Positions 7,278-15,041 of a DNA stretch of 30,175 bases are shown here, one piece after another. The stretch lies in assembly GCA_937996595.1 (NCBI GenBank), contig CALKVC010000241.1, positions 1-30,175 of the forward strand, read 5' to 3'. Within the stretch, counting starts at the first letter, position 1. The number at the start of each line of letters is the position of its first letter. The notes beneath the pieces were generated by a model that was not told the DNA's origin, ran no database searches, and worked only from the letters and a program-made list of their open reading frames with translations. A program made the position numbers and the translations under genes. This stretch comes from an uncultured Chitinophagaceae bacterium. GTDB lineage: Bacteria > Bacteroidota > Bacteroidia > Chitinophagales > Chitinophagaceae.

Positions 7278-8942
7278 ATGAAAGCATTCGACAGTATCAT
7301 CATAGGTTCCGGTGCAGGAGGGCTATCTGCTGCTATTTGCATGGCAAAGGCGGGCCAGAAAGTAGCTGTAATTGAACAGCATTATGTTCCCGGTGGCTGG
7401 TGCCATAGCTTTTATATTGACGGGCATCGCTTCAGCCCCGGCGTTCATTATATAGGGTCCCTGGATAAAGGACAATCTACCAGTAAATTATACGAAGGGC
7501 TGGGCATAGCAAACGACCTGGTTTTTTTCAGGATGAACCCCAAAGCATATGAGCATTGCTGGATTGGCAATGAACGCATAGATATGCCTGCCGGAATTGA
7601 CAATCTTTACCAGTCATTGGCAGAAAAATTCCCAAAAGAACGGAAAGGTTTGCGCAAGTATCTTGACCTGGTAAAAAAAGTGAGTACTGAAATTCAGTTG
7701 ATACCCAAAATGAATGGGTTTTGGGATAACCTTACCATAGCATACCGCACCAGGCATTTGGGCAAATATGGTTTGTTCAGCCTGAAACGGGTAATTGGGT
7801 GGCATATCAAAGATCCGTTACTTCAGAAAGTGCTTAATATACAATGTGGTGACCATGGGCTACCTCCCGCAAAAGCCAGTTTCCCGCTTCATTGCGCTTT
7901 AATGGATCATTACCTGGAAGGGGGCTATTACCCGATGGGCGGCGGTGCTGCCATTGTAAAAGCTATGACCAGGGAGTTTAAGAAATACGGCGGAGAAATT
8001 CGTACAGGCGTTGGCGTTAGCCGGATTTTACTGGATAAGCCGAAAGGCAAAAAGCAATTTCAGGCAACCGGTGTTGAATTGCAGAACGGCGAAAAGATCA
8101 TGGCCGATAGGGTTATATCCAATACGGATCCCGGAAAAACATTTGAATTGGTAGGAAAAGATTACCTGAGTAAGAAATTGCAGAAAAAGCTAGCCAATAC
8201 CCGGTATTCGCTTACATCCCTGATGTTCTTTATTACTGTTGATATGGATCTCAGGGAATCGGGCCTTGATTCCGGGAACATCTGGATGATGCCCAACCGT
8301 GACATGGACGATCTTTACCATGAACTAACAACCGTAAACCTGCTTGAAAAGGAAGATTATGCAACTTTATTCATCAGTTGTTCATCATTGAAAGACCCAA
8401 CCAGTTATAACGGGAAAGAACACACGCTTGAGGTAGTTACATTTATCGGGTATGATCTTTTCAAATCCGGCCTGCCTTCCGGCGATGATTATCCTGCAGC
8501 ATATAAGAATTTAAAAGGGCAACTTTGTAATAAACTGGTAAATAATCTTAGTAAGGTGATTCCGGGTATCCGGGAAAATATCGTAAGGATTGAAATGGGG
8601 TCCCCTACTACCAATGAATTTTATATAAATGGCACAAAGGGCAATGTTTATGGAACGGAGAAAGGTTTTTTTCAAACCGGCCCTTTTTCATTTACCCCTA
8701 AAACTGAAATTGACAACCTGTACCTGTGTGGCGCCAGCATCATGGCACATGGCGTGGCAGGATCCGGATATTCGGGGGTTAAAACTGCAGCTATCATATT
8801 AAAATGCAGGGAAGAAGACCTTATAAAAAATGATGAAACGCAAAAGCTGCGTGTTTATGAAGCCGAAGACAATACAGCATGGCCGGATTGGCTACATCAG
8901 AAAATTTCAGAAAAACAAAGACGTTTTAAAAGCAGGGCCTGA
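7278..8942 (+). CDS. NAD(P)/FAD-dependent oxidoreductase, phytoene desaturase/CrtISO-like
   Basis: A 554-residue flavoprotein. The N-terminal dinucleotide-binding motif IIGSGAGGLSAA (residues 8-19) is followed by the acidic ribose-binding end VIEQ and the GGWCHSF stretch typical of the CrtI/CrtISO/retinol saturase group. The C-terminal FAD motif is LCGASIMAHGVAGSGYSG. Such enzymes desaturate, saturate or isomerise conjugated polyene chains. Acting on the aryl polyene of this cluster is a reasonable inference. The ATG at 7278 puts the FAD motif right at the N terminus; an upstream TTG at 7263 adds five unlikely residues. It is convergent with the minus-strand operon, with only 15 bases between the stop codons. 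Specific substrate unknown. Confidence 0.88.
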   Translation: MKAFDSIIIGSGAGGLSAAICMAKAGQKVAVIEQHYVPGGWCHSFYIDGHRFSPGVHYIGSLDKGQSTSKLYEGLGIANDLVFFRMNPKAYEHCWIGNERIDMPAGIDNLYQSLAEKFPKERKGLRKYLDLVKKVSTEIQLIPKMNGFWDNLTIAYRTRHLGKYGLFSLKRVIGWHIKDPLLQKVLNIQCGDHGLPPAKASFPLHCALMDHYLEGGYYPMGGGAAIVKAMTREFKKYGGEIRTGVGVSRILLDKPKGKKQFQATGVELQNGEKIMADRVISNTDPGKTFELVGKDYLSKKLQKKLANTRYSLTSLMFFITVDMDLRESGLDSGNIWMMPNRDMDDLYHELTTVNLLEKEDYATLFISCSSLKDPTSYNGKEHTLEVVTFIGYDLFKSGLPSGDDYPAAYKNLKGQLCNKLVNNLSKVIPGIRENIVRIEMGSPTTNEFYINGTKGNVYGTEKGFFQTGPFSFTPKTEIDNLYLCGASIMAHGVAGSGYSGVKTAAIILKCREEDLIKNDETQKLRVYEAEDNTAWPDWLHQKISEKQRRFKSRA

Positions 8943-8957
8943 TGAATCCTGTTTCCA

Positions 8958-10001
8958 TCAGGGTATTGCAACCAGTATGAAACTGTGTTGTATACCTTTG
9001 TAATTATTGTAAATAAGGATATTCCTTAAACCTTTTTCAGGCTTACTATATTTTATCATATGACCGGGAATTTCATCTCCCTGTAAAAACCGGCAGCACA
9101 ACCACAATCCCATAGCTGTTGCCGTAGGGAATTCGCCACTCATATGTTTGAACCTGGCTATGGCGGTCTCCCGGCCGGTTATTTCTTCAGCAGCATCATA
9201 AAATACACGTAAGCGGTTATCACCGTTTTCACCGCTAAGCAAGAGGTCGATTTTCTCTCCGTGAGGAAGATGATTAATTATGAATTGTTGCAGGTATTTT
9301 TTCATCACTTCTGCATCGGTATGATGCAGGCTGTTTATCGCTATTAGTTTTGCAGCAGCGCCTGTGCGGTTTCCATTTACCATGAACATAGCTGCTGCTT
9401 CGCCTGCTACAGATCCGTCAGTTCCGGAATCGTAGAGTTGTTTACCGGTAACCGTTTCTTTTTTATACCATCCTCCTTTATCTTCAAAATAATAATTGTA
9501 AACGGATATGTCATCAACAGCCCCGATCAGGAAAAGGCCGGATGGGTTTTCAGTTATCTGCATATCAGCATCTGTAAGCACATGTTCAAAGGCAAGGCCA
9601 AGATGCATATGGGTGATATTATAACCGTGGTTTTTCGTTAGTATACCAACCTGGCTGGCAATGGCATTCGGTGTACCCTGAACGAAATTCAAAGGGGTAA
9701 GCATCCCTTCGTTATATTCTATAATCTGGTTCAAAAATTTAACGCAGTCTTCTTTTCCCGCATTGGCAGTGCCCAGTATAATGCCATCAGGCGCCGGCAG
9801 GCCTTTTAGTATAGGTAACGCTGCACCAACACCAATTCTTACGGCTTTCCCCATCCGGCGCAACATGCCGGGGGGGATCTGTTCGTATGATGGTTCAATA
9901 ACTTGCAGCTTCTTATCAACCGCATCAGATAACTCATCAATGCGGCTAACCGGGAACGTTTGCTGGGGTGAAATGCAGCTATGTTGGTGAATGTAAAACA
10001 T
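8958..10001 (-). CDS. Second chain-length-factor-like beta-ketoacyl synthase
   Basis: A 347-residue paralogue of the protein at 514-1572, with the same layout. Shared landmarks are ISPQ near the N terminus, RRM..A.RIGV, NEG/EMLTP, and GEFPTATAMGLW near the C terminus. As in its paralogue, the catalytic Cys site holds Gly (Gly135 in HLGLAF), the HGTGT region reads SGENGD and the GHTLGA region is replaced, so it should be non-catalytic. Its start is three bases after the stop of the active ketosynthase at 10005-11192, so the two are probably co-translated and form a heterodimer. It is the last gene of the right-arm operon. Confidence 0.85.
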   Translation of the reverse strand: MFYIHQHSCISPQQTFPVSRIDELSDAVDKKLQVIEPSYEQIPPGMLRRMGKAVRIGVGAALPILKGLPAPDGIILGTANAGKEDCVKFLNQIIEYNEGMLTPLNFVQGTPNAIASQVGILTKNHGYNITHMHLGLAFEHVLTDADMQITENPSGLFLIGAVDDISVYNYYFEDKGGWYKKETVTGKQLYDSGTDGSVAGEAAAMFMVNGNRTGAAAKLIAINSLHHTDAEVMKKYLQQFIINHLPHGEKIDLLLSGENGDNRLRVFYDAAEEITGRETAIARFKHMSGEFPTATAMGLWLCCRFLQGDEIPGHMIKYSKPEKGLRNILIYNNYKGIQHSFILVAIP

Positions 10002-10004
10002 ACT

Positions 10005-11192
10005 TCAGGGTTTGGAAAAGATGAGTGTTGAACAATTGCCTCCAAACCCGAATGAATTCGACATGATATGCTCCAGGCCTTTTTGCTGATAGGTTTTAAC
10101 AGGTACAAGCCCGGTTGCCGGGATAGGTTCCTTGAAATTAATACCGGGGTATAATTCCTGGTGATGGAGGTTTAAGATGGAATACACAGCTTCTATAGCG
10201 CCTGCCGCACCCAAAGTATGCCCTGTATTCGCCTTGGTAGAAGCAAATGGAGGAACCGTTTTGAACAATTGCAGCATAGCAGTTCCTTCAACCAGGTCGT
10301 TGTTCTCCGTTCCTGTACCATGCGCATTAATGAAATCAATATCCGAAGCAGACAGGTTTGCTGATTGCAATGCCTGCTGCATCGCTTTAAACGGGCCAAT
10401 GCCTTCATCGCTCAGGGATGAAGCATGATAGGCATCATTTGTATTGGCGTAACCGCTCAGGGTTGCATAGATTTTTTTTCCAGGGCAATCAGATTCCTTT
10501 TCAAGCACCAGGAAGGCAGCACCTTCACCCAGGTTAAGCCCTTTACGGTTGATATCAAAAGGCGTACAAATTTCAGGCGACAGGATATGCAGTGCATTAA
10601 AACCGTTGATGGTGAATTTGGCGAGGCTGTCTGCACCACCAACAATCGCCCTTTGTGCCCTTCCGCTTTTTATAAGCCTGGCGCCGTACATGATGGCATT
10701 TGCTGAAGAAGAACAGGCAGTATTTATCGTATTGATGTTTCCGTTTAACCGGTAACGTTGCTGCAGGTACATGTTAACGGAAGCATAGTCATAGGATGCT
10801 ATGTATTCAGACCCGGTCGTTTCTTTTTTTGCATCTTCATACATTTCATCTGTGAGGCACATTCCACCTACTGTATTACCGGAAACAAGGGCCGTATTGA
10901 AATCACTTAACTGGTTATTACTGAGTCCGCTGTTTGCCACGGCTTCCTCAAATGCATGGAGTGCAAGTAAGCTGGTTCTGGTTACACCGGGTTCAAACGC
11001 ATTAAGTTTTTCCTGTAAGGCTGTATTGTTTTTTTTTACTTCGGCAACAGGAAGGGAACCGGAGAATTTTGATGGAAACATATCGAGCAGGCTGATACCA
11101 CACTTGCCTAGTATAAGAGATGCACGGTTTTCCGCTACAGAATCACCCATAGCGCTGATAACCCCTATACCGGTAACAACAATCCTGTTCAA
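10005..11192 (-). CDS. Beta-ketoacyl-ACP synthase (KAS I/II type)
   Basis: A complete 395-residue condensing enzyme. The catalytic triad is intact: Cys160 in NTACSSS, His291 in HGTGTEN and His325 in NTGHTLGAAG. It elongates acyl-ACP by decarboxylative condensation with malonyl-ACP. The start codon is TTG: the family N terminus (xRxVVTGIGxxS) begins exactly there and no nearby in-frame ATG or GTG is seen upstream. It lies 10 bases after the ACP gene and 3 bases before its chain-length-factor partner. It is a paralogue of the truncated ketosynthase at 1-509, so the cluster has two KS/CLF pairs. A role in the polyene chain is inferred from context. Confidence 0.95.
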   Translation of the reverse strand: MNRIVVTGIGVISAMGDSVAENRASLILGKCGISLLDMFPSKFSGSLPVAEVKKNNTALQEKLNAFEPGVTRTSLLALHAFEEAVANSGLSNNQLSDFNTALVSGNTVGGMCLTDEMYEDAKKETTGSEYIASYDYASVNMYLQQRYRLNGNINTINTACSSSANAIMYGARLIKSGRAQRAIVGGADSLAKFTINGFNALHILSPEICTPFDINRKGLNLGEGAAFLVLEKESDCPGKKIYATLSGYANTNDAYHASSLSDEGIGPFKAMQQALQSANLSASDIDFINAHGTGTENNDLVEGTAMLQLFKTVPPFASTKANTGHTLGAAGAIEAVYSILNLHHQELYPGINFKEPIPATGLVPVKTYQQKGLEHIMSNSFGFGGNCSTLIFSKP

Positions 11193-11202
11193 ATAGGTAA
11201 TT

Positions 11203-11466
11203 TTATTTTGTACGGTGTTTCTCTATGTAATCAACCATGGTGTTTACATTCACCAGAATCTTCCTTCCTTCTTTGGGGTCTTCGATTACGATACCATATT
11301 CACGGTTAAGCAGTACGATCAGTTCAATGGAATCTATTGAATCAAGTCCCAGCCCTTCTCCAAATAAAGGTTCATCATCTTTGATGTCTTCGGGTTTTAC
11401 ATTCAATAAGTTAAGGAACTCTACTATTTGTTGCTTAAGCTGTAGCTTTAATGTTGCAGTATCCAT
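11203..11466 (-). CDS. Acyl carrier protein
   Basis: An 87-residue four-helix acyl carrier protein. The phosphopantetheine site is GLDSIDSIEL, with Ser43 as the attachment residue, a small variation on the usual DSL motif. The N-terminal part (QQIVEFLNL..VKPEDI..DEPLFGEGL) fits standalone ACPs of aryl polyene clusters rather than the primary fatty-acid ACP. It sits 10 bases before the active ketosynthase and 10 bases after the ABC permease gene, so it should carry the growing polyene chain for this cluster. No holo-ACP synthase is visible in the window. Confidence 0.95.
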   Translation of the reverse strand: MDTATLKLQLKQQIVEFLNLLNVKPEDIKDDEPLFGEGLGLDSIDSIELIVLLNREYGIVIEDPKEGRKILVNVNTMVDYIEKHRTK

Positions 11467-11476
11467 AAATATATGT

Positions 11477-12757
11477 TCAGATCAGGTTTTTTCTTTTTAA
11501 TCCGTACCATGCAATTAACTGAATAATTGCTGTTATACCCAATAAAGGTAGAATATTTACCATAATATCTTTCAGTTTGCCCCCTTCAAGGAATAATCCA
11601 TAATAGGATTGAAGGCACCAGTGCAGCGGAGAAATTTTTAATAATCCCTGGAACGACTGCGGCATGGCAAATGACGGTACCAGCAAACCTCCGATGGCGG
11701 CCAGCAGGATGATAGAAACCGAACCGATCCCGTTTGCCTGTTCTTCAGTTTGGGCGTATACACCAATACAGACAGCAAAACTAACAGCGCAGCATCCGCA
11801 TATCAGTGAAACAATTACCAGTCCGGCAATATCATGAGGAAGGTTTAATGCCGGTAATCCAAGCAGGGGAAACAGGTAAATGCCTAAAGCAAAAATCACG
11901 GCGGCCTGTAACAGGGTTACCATCAGGTAGGTAAGCTGTTTGGAAACCAGGGATAGCAGGTAGTTGGTGGGCAATGTCTTTAATCTTACAAAACTACCGT
12001 TCAGTTTTTCTCGTACAATATTGCTACCTAAAGAGATTACAACAAAGAACATAGCAAATATTGTCCATGCGGGAATATTATGCTGGGTGGCATTGGGAAT
12101 GGTTTTGCTTCCATCCCTTGATACCGGAATTTCTTCTATAGGCACCTGGTTTTGTATGAATTCATTTTCTAATGAATCGGGCATTTCTTTTTCATTCACA
12201 TCAAAGTACATGGTTTTGAGTATGAGCTTTGTCTGAACTATTTGAACCGTACTTTGCAATGCAGCCTGTATGGATTGCCTGAAAGATTGCTGTAAAACCG
12301 GGTGGTACATCAGCCTGATCGGTTCCAGGCTGCCTGTTGGCTTTATTACACTGTCGCCCGGTAACCCGAAATTGTTAAGCGCTTTTGCAGCGGTCTCTTT
12401 TGCCCTGGTTTCCATTTTTTCCGAAAAGCCCGGCTGGATGATTACGGCGAGTAATGCATCTTTTTCGTGCATACGTTCTTCAGCCTGGCTATCCGTACTG
12501 GCAGCTTCCATTTTTTTCACTTCAAACATGCCGGCTTTCCCGATAGCGTTTTCCAGTTGTTTGGATGAATTTCCGCCATCCCTGTTGATAAGCAACAGCG
12601 GAACTTTATTGCTGTTTACCAGCTCAAAAGTGCTGTTTTGTGTGGCAGTAATCACAATGGCCAGCACAATGGGCATTACAAACATAACGATCATGCCTAC
12701 ACGGTCGCGTGACAGCATCAGCATGTCTTTAAGTATCGTAGCCCGGAGTTTATACAT
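11477..12757 (-). CDS. ABC transporter permease (ABC-2 type)
   Basis: A 426-residue integral membrane subunit. One transmembrane helix near residues 20-37 is followed by a large extracytoplasmic domain of about 200 residues, then five hydrophobic segments in the C-terminal half (from about residue 230). This is the ABC2_membrane_3 layout found in exporters such as YhhJ/YbhS. The first cytoplasmic residues LKDMLMLSRDRVGM are typical of the family. It pairs with the ATPase gene 58 bases upstream and would act as a homodimer or half-transporter pair. In this setting the cargo is likely a hydrophobic pigment, resorcinol or lipid precursor, but that is inference. Confidence 0.9.
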   Translation of the reverse strand: MYKLRATILKDMLMLSRDRVGMIVMFVMPIVLAIVITATQNSTFELVNSNKVPLLLINRDGGNSSKQLENAIGKAGMFEVKKMEAASTDSQAEERMHEKDALLAVIIQPGFSEKMETRAKETAAKALNNFGLPGDSVIKPTGSLEPIRLMYHPVLQQSFRQSIQAALQSTVQIVQTKLILKTMYFDVNEKEMPDSLENEFIQNQVPIEEIPVSRDGSKTIPNATQHNIPAWTIFAMFFVVISLGSNIVREKLNGSFVRLKTLPTNYLLSLVSKQLTYLMVTLLQAAVIFALGIYLFPLLGLPALNLPHDIAGLVIVSLICGCCAVSFAVCIGVYAQTEEQANGIGSVSIILLAAIGGLLVPSFAMPQSFQGLLKISPLHWCLQSYYGLFLEGGKLKDIMVNILPLLGITAIIQLIAWYGLKRKNLI

Positions 12758-12815
12758 GTGATAAGGCAGATGTTGATTTTTACTTTAACATCGTTCCTGT
12801 TTATTTTTATTTGTT

Positions 12816-13574
12816 TCAGGAATCCCTGTAAGCTTTCCCGGTTAAATGGATGAATAACCCTTCCAGTCCTTCCTCATTATGTTCTGACAGTAATTTGTTC
12901 AGTGATTCATGCACCAGTATCTTTCCTTCATCAATCATAGCCACTTTGTTGCAAAGGTCTTCAGCTTCTGCCAGTTGATGAGACGTATACACGAGGGTAG
13001 CACCTTTTTCGTTTAATGATTTGAGATAACTGATGATGGCCTGCCTTGTATGGATATCAACCCCTACGGTTGGCTCATCAAGAAAAATGATGCGCGGTTC
13101 ATGTATCACCCCGATTGCCAGGTTAACCCTGCGTTTCATACCGCCCGAAAATTTCCTCACCTGTTTGTTTCTTACTTCGGCGAGGCCGAGCACATCCAGC
13201 AGTTCGGCTGATCTTTTTTTTACCTGTTGTTTATCAAGCCCCGACCAGGCACCAAAGAACGCCAGGTTTTCCAGCGGACTCAGTTCCTGGTAAAATGAAA
13301 AATCCTGTGGCACAAAACCAAAAAGCCTGTTTATCGAATTCCTGTTTGTCTTTACCTCATTTCCAAATATCCTGATACTGCCTTTTTGGTAAGCAAGAAG
13401 CCCTGTCATGCAGTTCATCAACGTAGTCTTGCCGGCACCGTTAGGCCCAAACAGGCCGAATCGCTCGCCTGGTTCTATATCAAGGTTCAGGTTGCTGAAA
13501 CAATCTGTATGTTGCCCCGGGTGCCTGAAACTGAGGTCTTGTATGCTTACAGCAGCCGGATTCATGGCTTCCAT
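12816..13574 (-). CDS. ABC transporter ATP-binding protein
   Basis: A 252-residue nucleotide-binding subunit. Walker A is GPNGAGKTT (residues 43-51), the Q-loop Gln is residue 90, the signature is FSGGMKRR (142-149), and Walker B is RIIFLDEPT (161-169), followed by GVD and a switch His in TSHQ. It drives the permease encoded immediately downstream. Its first 13 bases overlap the end of the BtrH-like gene. A second in-frame ATG nine bases on (MNPAA) would also make a normal N terminus. Confidence 0.95.
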   Translation of the reverse strand: MEAMNPAAVSIQDLSFRHPGQHTDCFSNLNLDIEPGERFGLFGPNGAGKTTLMNCMTGLLAYQKGSIRIFGNEVKTNRNSINRLFGFVPQDFSFYQELSPLENLAFFGAWSGLDKQQVKKRSAELLDVLGLAEVRNKQVRKFSGGMKRRVNLAIGVIHEPRIIFLDEPTVGVDIHTRQAIISYLKSLNEKGATLVYTSHQLAEAEDLCNKVAMIDEGKILVHESLNKLLSEHNEEGLEGLFIHLTGKAYRDS

Positions 13575-14584
13575 TTTATTTTAGACAGGGCACGGAATGC
13601 ATTTTTTTCTATTTCGGAAATTTCCAGCAGGTAGTCGCCCATGATATCAAAATCAGCCTGGCTACCAATCCTTCCTTTATATATGCCGGCTGCCTGTACA
13701 GCGGCATTTCTCCAGATATCACCGGCATGGGTAAACGTTTTTGAAATATCAAGCAGTTCATCTTTGGGGTGATAGGCGTGGGCCTGCTGCAAAAAAGCTG
13801 CGTATATGTACCGGAAGCCGCCGCCGCCTGTGCCAATTTCTTCCTGCATGCGTACGAGTTGGGCGAGGTACAGGCCTGCTTTTTGCTGCCCCAGTTTATC
13901 GCGCCATTTTTTTATTTTTTTCCCGGTATCTGCAATGGCTTTAACGCCCACAACGGTACCGGGTATATGAATCATATGAAAAACATTCCGTTTTATACCG
14001 GTGGCAATCGCTTTACGCATCATATCATCGGTAACCTGTATAGCTTCTTTTGGGTAATATATTTGTCCGCGTGGTGCAAATGGCCCCTTGGCGAACCGAA
14101 CCCTTTCCAGTTCATATTCCGACAGGGATGTAACTTCTTCCATTACCGGGTCGCTGATTAGGTACCTGCCGTTTTCCCTGCCAAACACAATCATGTTATG
14201 TGCATTGAAATGGAACCTGTATTCTTTGGGAAAATAAGTGAGGTAATAAACGCCAACCTGGCAACCAACGGGTTGGCCGCGATCAAGGCAATCATCCAGG
14301 AATTTTTTCCCGCTTTCTTTGGAACTGAATTTCTTCCTGAAAACAGGAATATCCAGCGCATTACATGTTCTTTTGAAAATAAGGCCGGGCATGGTACGGA
14401 AGGCGATGGCGGGTCCGTTATTTATTTTAAGGAAAGGCAATAACACATAAAACAAACCGGATCCGATACCGAAGGTCATGGGTTCGGTCATATGTTTGAT
14501 TCCAATCGTCCTGAGCAGGTTGGTGGTTACGCCATTCTCGCAATGAGCCGCCTGTAAATGGTTAAAATCATGCTTCATGCACAT
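13562..14584 (-). CDS. BtrH-like acyltransferase (BtrH_N with DUF4872-type C-terminal part)
   Basis: A 340-residue cytoplasmic protein. The N-terminal half carries HCENG (Cys15), NAHNMIVFG (His129) and YLISDP (Asp145), the order expected of a papain-like Cys-His-Asp triad as in the BtrH_N family. BtrH itself moves an acyl group from an acyl carrier protein to an aminoglycoside. The C-terminal half matches the DUF4872-type extension that accompanies BtrH_N in many Bacteroidota. With an ACP gene three genes downstream and dialkylresorcinol genes upstream, the most interesting role is transferring the polyenoyl chain from ACP to the resorcinol hydroxyl. It overlaps the gene before it by 17 bases and the ATPase gene after it by 13. 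A second ATG two codons in is an alternative start. Confidence 0.82.
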   Translation of the reverse strand: MCMKHDFNHLQAAHCENGVTTNLLRTIGIKHMTEPMTFGIGSGLFYVLLPFLKINNGPAIAFRTMPGLIFKRTCNALDIPVFRKKFSSKESGKKFLDDCLDRGQPVGCQVGVYYLTYFPKEYRFHFNAHNMIVFGRENGRYLISDPVMEEVTSLSEYELERVRFAKGPFAPRGQIYYPKEAIQVTDDMMRKAIATGIKRNVFHMIHIPGTVVGVKAIADTGKKIKKWRDKLGQQKAGLYLAQLVRMQEEIGTGGGGFRYIYAAFLQQAHAYHPKDELLDISKTFTHAGDIWRNAAVQAAGIYKGRIGSQADFDIMGDYLLEISEIEKNAFRALSKIKWKP

Positions 14585-14975
14585 TCATTGTTTTTAGCTC
14601 TTGCACAGTTACGTTAAATGCTTCGGCGTATTTCTGTAATTTATCCGCTGATAGTTTTCTGAAAATGCCTGGTTTCAGGTGTCGTTTGATACGCCATTTC
14701 CAGAAACCGGTATAGGCGCTTACGATGCCGATATCCATCAGCCTGAGTTCGATGAAATATAGTATCGGGCTTGCTTCATTGTTAAGCACTTTCTGCCTGG
14801 CAGCTTCTATCCTTTTTTCAATATCCTCCCAGGCCACATCAAGCGCCTTCGCTTTTACTTCCCAACCTGAACTAAGTGCAGTGGTATAATTACCGGAACT
14901 GTCAACTGCATATACCAGTTCTTTAGTAAGCTTGTTCAGCGCTCCGTTATCCTGGGGGATTTCTTCTTTTTTCAC
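14568..14975 (-). CDS. Conserved cluster protein of unknown function
   Basis: A 135-residue soluble protein without signal peptide or membrane segment. The first part is acidic and contains SSGWEVKAKALDVAWEDI; the middle is basic and aromatic (YTGFWKWRIKRHLKPG). The last 30 residues (KLSADKLQKYAEAFNVTVQELK) look like the end of a helix-turn-helix of the XRE kind, but the full DNA-binding motif is not evident, so I would not call it a regulator. The start is GTG. It overlaps the BtrH-like gene by 17 bases, suggesting a functional link to that enzyme. I believe similar proteins occur in other flexirubin clusters, but I know of no assigned function. Confidence 0.8.
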   Translation of the reverse strand: MKKEEIPQDNGALNKLTKELVYAVDSSGNYTTALSSGWEVKAKALDVAWEDIEKRIEAARQKVLNNEASPILYFIELRLMDIGIVSAYTGFWKWRIKRHLKPGIFRKLSADKLQKYAEAFNVTVQELKTMNVHEA

Positions 14976-14998
14976 TTTAAAAAAGTTTAAAGTTTATG

Positions 14999-15037
14999 GT
15001 TCATAGATTGTTCAACGCATAACTATAAACTATGAAC
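14999..15037. repeat. Inverted repeat between darB and the next gene
   Basis: GTTCATAG (14999-15006) and CTATGAAC (15030-15037) form an 8-bp inverted repeat with a 23-base loop, in the 66-base gap that is the longest break in the right-arm operon. The loop also holds other fragments of the same words (ATAAACTA). It could be a weak attenuator for the minus-strand message or one of the simple word repeats common between genes in this group. Confidence 0.4.
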
Positions 15038-15041
15038 TGTT

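Noticed and set aside
8938..8962. Bidirectional terminator between the convergent oxidoreductase and ketosynthase-like genes
   Set aside because: CCTGATG and CATCAGG form a 7-bp stem, but it overlaps both stop codons and there is no T run on either side.
14568..14975. XRE-type transcription regulator
   Set aside because: Only the last helices resemble such a domain; a full helix-turn-helix is not visible.
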